A DNA stretch of 64,000 nucleotides, from NCBI GenBank assembly GCA_905250075.1, contig CAJNOP010000013.1, positions 1,098,188 through 1,162,187 on the forward strand, written 5' to 3'. This document shows, in pieces, positions 62,329 to 64,000 of the stretch. How positions within the stretch are numbered: the first letter of the stretch is position 1; the number at the start of each line of letters is the position of its first letter. The notes under the pieces are model-generated. The model had not been told where the DNA came from. It saw nothing but the letters and a program-made list of their open reading frames with translations, and searched no databases. The position numbers were made by a program, and so were the translations under genes. The DNA is from Rotaria sp. Silwood1 (taxonomy: Eukaryota > Rotifera > Eurotatoria > Philodinida > Philodinidae).

Positions 62329-63180
62329 GGACACATCTCAAGCATACGAGCTCATTTCTTTCCTTTTCTATTAGCAAGATACTTCCATTTAGTCTCTCAA
62401 ATTATCAAGGTAAGCATCATGGAATTTTCAAAGTTAAAGTAGAGACTTTTTACCAAAAGAAGAACTTTTTTAACAAAAAAACGATTTTTTATAAAGTTTG
62501 ATCAAAGGTTTTCGGGGTCGAGGAATCCAAATCTGAAACCGGTTTCTCGAAATTTTGAGTTCCTTTTTTTCACAAAAACTTTTTTCGTAAAAAATTTTTT
62601 TTAACAAAAATGTTTACGAAAAAAGTAATTTGCAAAAATATTTTTTGGTAAAAAAATTTTTAGAAAAAAAAATTATTTTTTTCATCAAACGATTTTTTTT
62701 TGTAGGAAAATCAGTTTTTTCGTAAAAAATTTTTGCTGCTAAAAAGTCATGTTTTTACAAAAAAGTGATCTAAAATAAATTTTTTCTCAGAAAAATTATT
62801 TTTTTTATCATACAATTTTTTGTGGGAAAATCAGTGTTTTCGTAAATATTTTTTTCAGAAAATCAATTTTTTTCGTAAAAAAAAGTTTTTTTTGTTAAAA
62901 AAGTCGTTTTTTTTTAAGAAAAAATAATTTTGTGAAAAATCGAACTCAAAATGTCGAAAAACCGATTTCAAATTCGGATTCCTCGACCCCTGAAACCTTT
63001 GATCATACTTTATAAACAATCGTTCTTTTCTTAGAAACGCTCTTCTTTTGTGAAAAAATCTCTACTTTAACTACTTTATTAAAGTATTCATGATGCTTAC
63101 CTTGATAATTCGAGAGACTAAATGAAGTGTCTTGGTAATAGAAAAAGAAAAAAACGTGCTCGTATGCTTGAGACGTGACC
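62329..63180. mobile_element. 850-bp foldback with A/T palindromic loop
   Basis: Arms of about 245 bp: 62329-62575 pairs with 62935-63180. Examples: CTCAAGCATACGAGC with GCTCGTATGCTTGAG, TTATCAAGGTAAGCATCATG with its complement at 63089-63108, and TCGAGGAATCC with GGATTCCTCGA. The loop (62575-62935) is a degenerate series of TTTTTTCGTAAAAAA-like short palindromes. No protein-coding capacity. Confidence 0.8.
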
Positions 63181-63184
63181 TATT

Positions 63185-63345
63185 ACATATTTTTTTATTT
63201 TAAATTTCTATTTTTTATTTTCTCGATTTTTATTTTTTTAAATTTTTCTATTTTTTTAACTTTTTAAAAATTTTTTTATTAGTAGTTGTTTTTTATTTTT
63301 TTAATTTTTTGTATTTTAAAAATTTTTTGTAATTCCTAATAAAAA
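63185..63345. repeat. Low-complexity A/T tract
   Basis: Almost only A and T, with runs such as TTTTTATTTTTT, separating the foldback from the right TGCG array. Confidence 0.7.
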
Positions 63346-63387
63346 TATTAATAAAGTGAAACGTCATCTATGGCACCTCTTTTAGCA

Positions 63388-63482
63388 ATTGCGACGCAGT
63401 TACGCGCAACTGCGTCGCAATTGCGGGTCACAGTGCGATCGCAGTTGCGCCGCAACTGCGTCGCAATTTTACCGCAATCGAA
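63388..63482. repeat. TGCG/CGCA palindromic array, right
   Basis: AATTGCGACGCAGTTACGCG, CAACTGCGTCGCAATTGCG and GTTGCGCCGCAACTGCGTCG follow one another. The preceding 15-20 bases (ATGGCACCTCTTTT) match the flank of the left array (ATGTCGCCTCTTTT), so the arrays are in direct orientation. Confidence 0.7.
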
Positions 63483-63831
63483 CACATGGGAATACAGTAG
63501 AAAGACGAAGCGCGAGAGAAAGAGAAAGAAAATCGAGGGTAGGCTAAGTGTGAATCACCGCTAACAATCAGAAAATGAAAAGTTGTTTTTTCTGTATTTG
63601 TGTAAAAAGAGATTAGCTAACGAACTTTTTTTTGATTGATTTTGCAGGAAAAAATATTTCTTTATATGTTGATAACTGAATCTATATTCCTACCATATTT
63701 GCTTTGTAAAGCCTACATAACCTTCCAAGAGCTTATCTATTCGATCGACGAAATAAGAGAGCACATTAATCTGGCAGCTTTGAAGAGAAGCGAAAGCACA
63801 ATCATTTTTCACTCTTGTAATCAACGATTAA

Positions 63832-64000
63832 ATGCTTTGCGCTATTCAACTGCTTCTAGTTCTATTCTTATACTGTCGATCACCACAATCGATTACTGCA
63901 ATATCTCATATGTATTCGTTTACGACTGAAGATATATGGCTCCCAATGCCTGATGGTGTTCGATTGTCTGCTACGCTCACTATACCTATTCCAAAACAGA
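63832..64000 (+). CDS. Secreted CocE/NonD (S15) family hydrolase, N-terminus (partial)
   Basis: Runs off the right edge after 56 codons. The frame begins MLCAIQLLLVLFLYCRSPQS, a good signal peptide (short N-region, hydrophobic core, small residues after it). Then comes YSFTTEDIWLPMPDGVRLSA and TLTIPIPKQ. The segment W-PMPDGVRL-A-L--P is the characteristic opening of the CocE/NonD alpha/beta hydrolases (X-Pro dipeptidyl-peptidase/cocaine esterase, peptidase S15). The catalytic Ser, Asp and His would lie beyond the window. A pyrimidine-rich TTTTGCAG at 63640-63647 could be the leader or 5' UTR splice acceptor. The family is mainly bacterial and fungal, so horizontal origin is a reasonable hypothesis. 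Confidence 0.6.
   Translation, partial: MLCAIQLLLVLFLYCRSPQSITAISHMYSFTTEDIWLPMPDGVRLSATLTIPIPKQ

Noticed and set aside
63636..63929. 97-codon open frame starting MILQEKIFLYML
   Set aside because: Overlaps the hydrolase start in another frame; the hydrolase frame has a signal peptide and a family motif, this one has neither.

Overview
The window is animal nuclear DNA: AT-rich, with spliced genes, canonical GT-AG introns and conserved metazoan proteins. I think it comes from a bdelloid rotifer (Adineta/Rotaria type). The reasons are intron-bearing replicative-type histone genes that still carry 3' stem-loops, very short introns (about 50-80 bp) beside a few of 0.7-2.8 kb, TGTGGG-type telomere-like repeats, many short palindromic transposon remnants, and short gene-to-gene gaps ending in pyrimidine-AG sites just before the next ATG, as expected with spliced-leader trans-splicing. 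That assignment is an inference; no rRNA or mitochondrial marker is present.

Layout. 1-2.6 kb: a histone cluster with the 3' end of H2B (+), then divergent H3 (-) and H4 (+) sharing a 300-bp promoter; all three have the same 16-nt stem-loop. 2.6-9.9 kb: no convincing gene, but a foldback element at 3.8-4.4 kb and a larger element with GTCGAC-rich ends at 7.0-8.1 kb. 9.9-18 kb: a PH-RhoGAP-coiled-coil protein (ARHGAP22/24/25 type), followed 155 bp later by eIF4E. 18-22.3 kb: empty. 22.3-38.4 kb: prefoldin subunit 1, adenosine kinase (95 bp later), a MATH-BTB protein of the SPOP type with an interrupted BTB domain, and beta-TrCP/Slimb. 43.8-45 kb: a rhodopsin-type receptor. 47.7-53.9 kb: beta'-COP (COPB2). 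58.3-60.1 kb: two minus-strand genes, an unrecognised helical protein and a four-pass membrane protein. 60.6-63.5 kb: a dense block of palindromes and repeats (inverted telomere-like repeats, a GC-rich CCGG palindrome, TGCG arrays around an 850-bp foldback). 63.83 kb to the right edge: the start of a secreted CocE/NonD (S15) type hydrolase.

The genes do not form one pathway. They are housekeeping functions (chromatin, translation initiation, chaperone, purine salvage, ubiquitin ligase adaptors, COPI transport) plus signalling proteins, nearly all on the plus strand. Several of the long introns contain recognisable transposon-derived foldbacks, including two piggyBac-type MITEs with perfect TTAA duplications, one of which carries head-to-head telomere-like repeats. 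No autonomous transposon, reverse transcriptase, tRNA, rRNA or CRISPR array was found.
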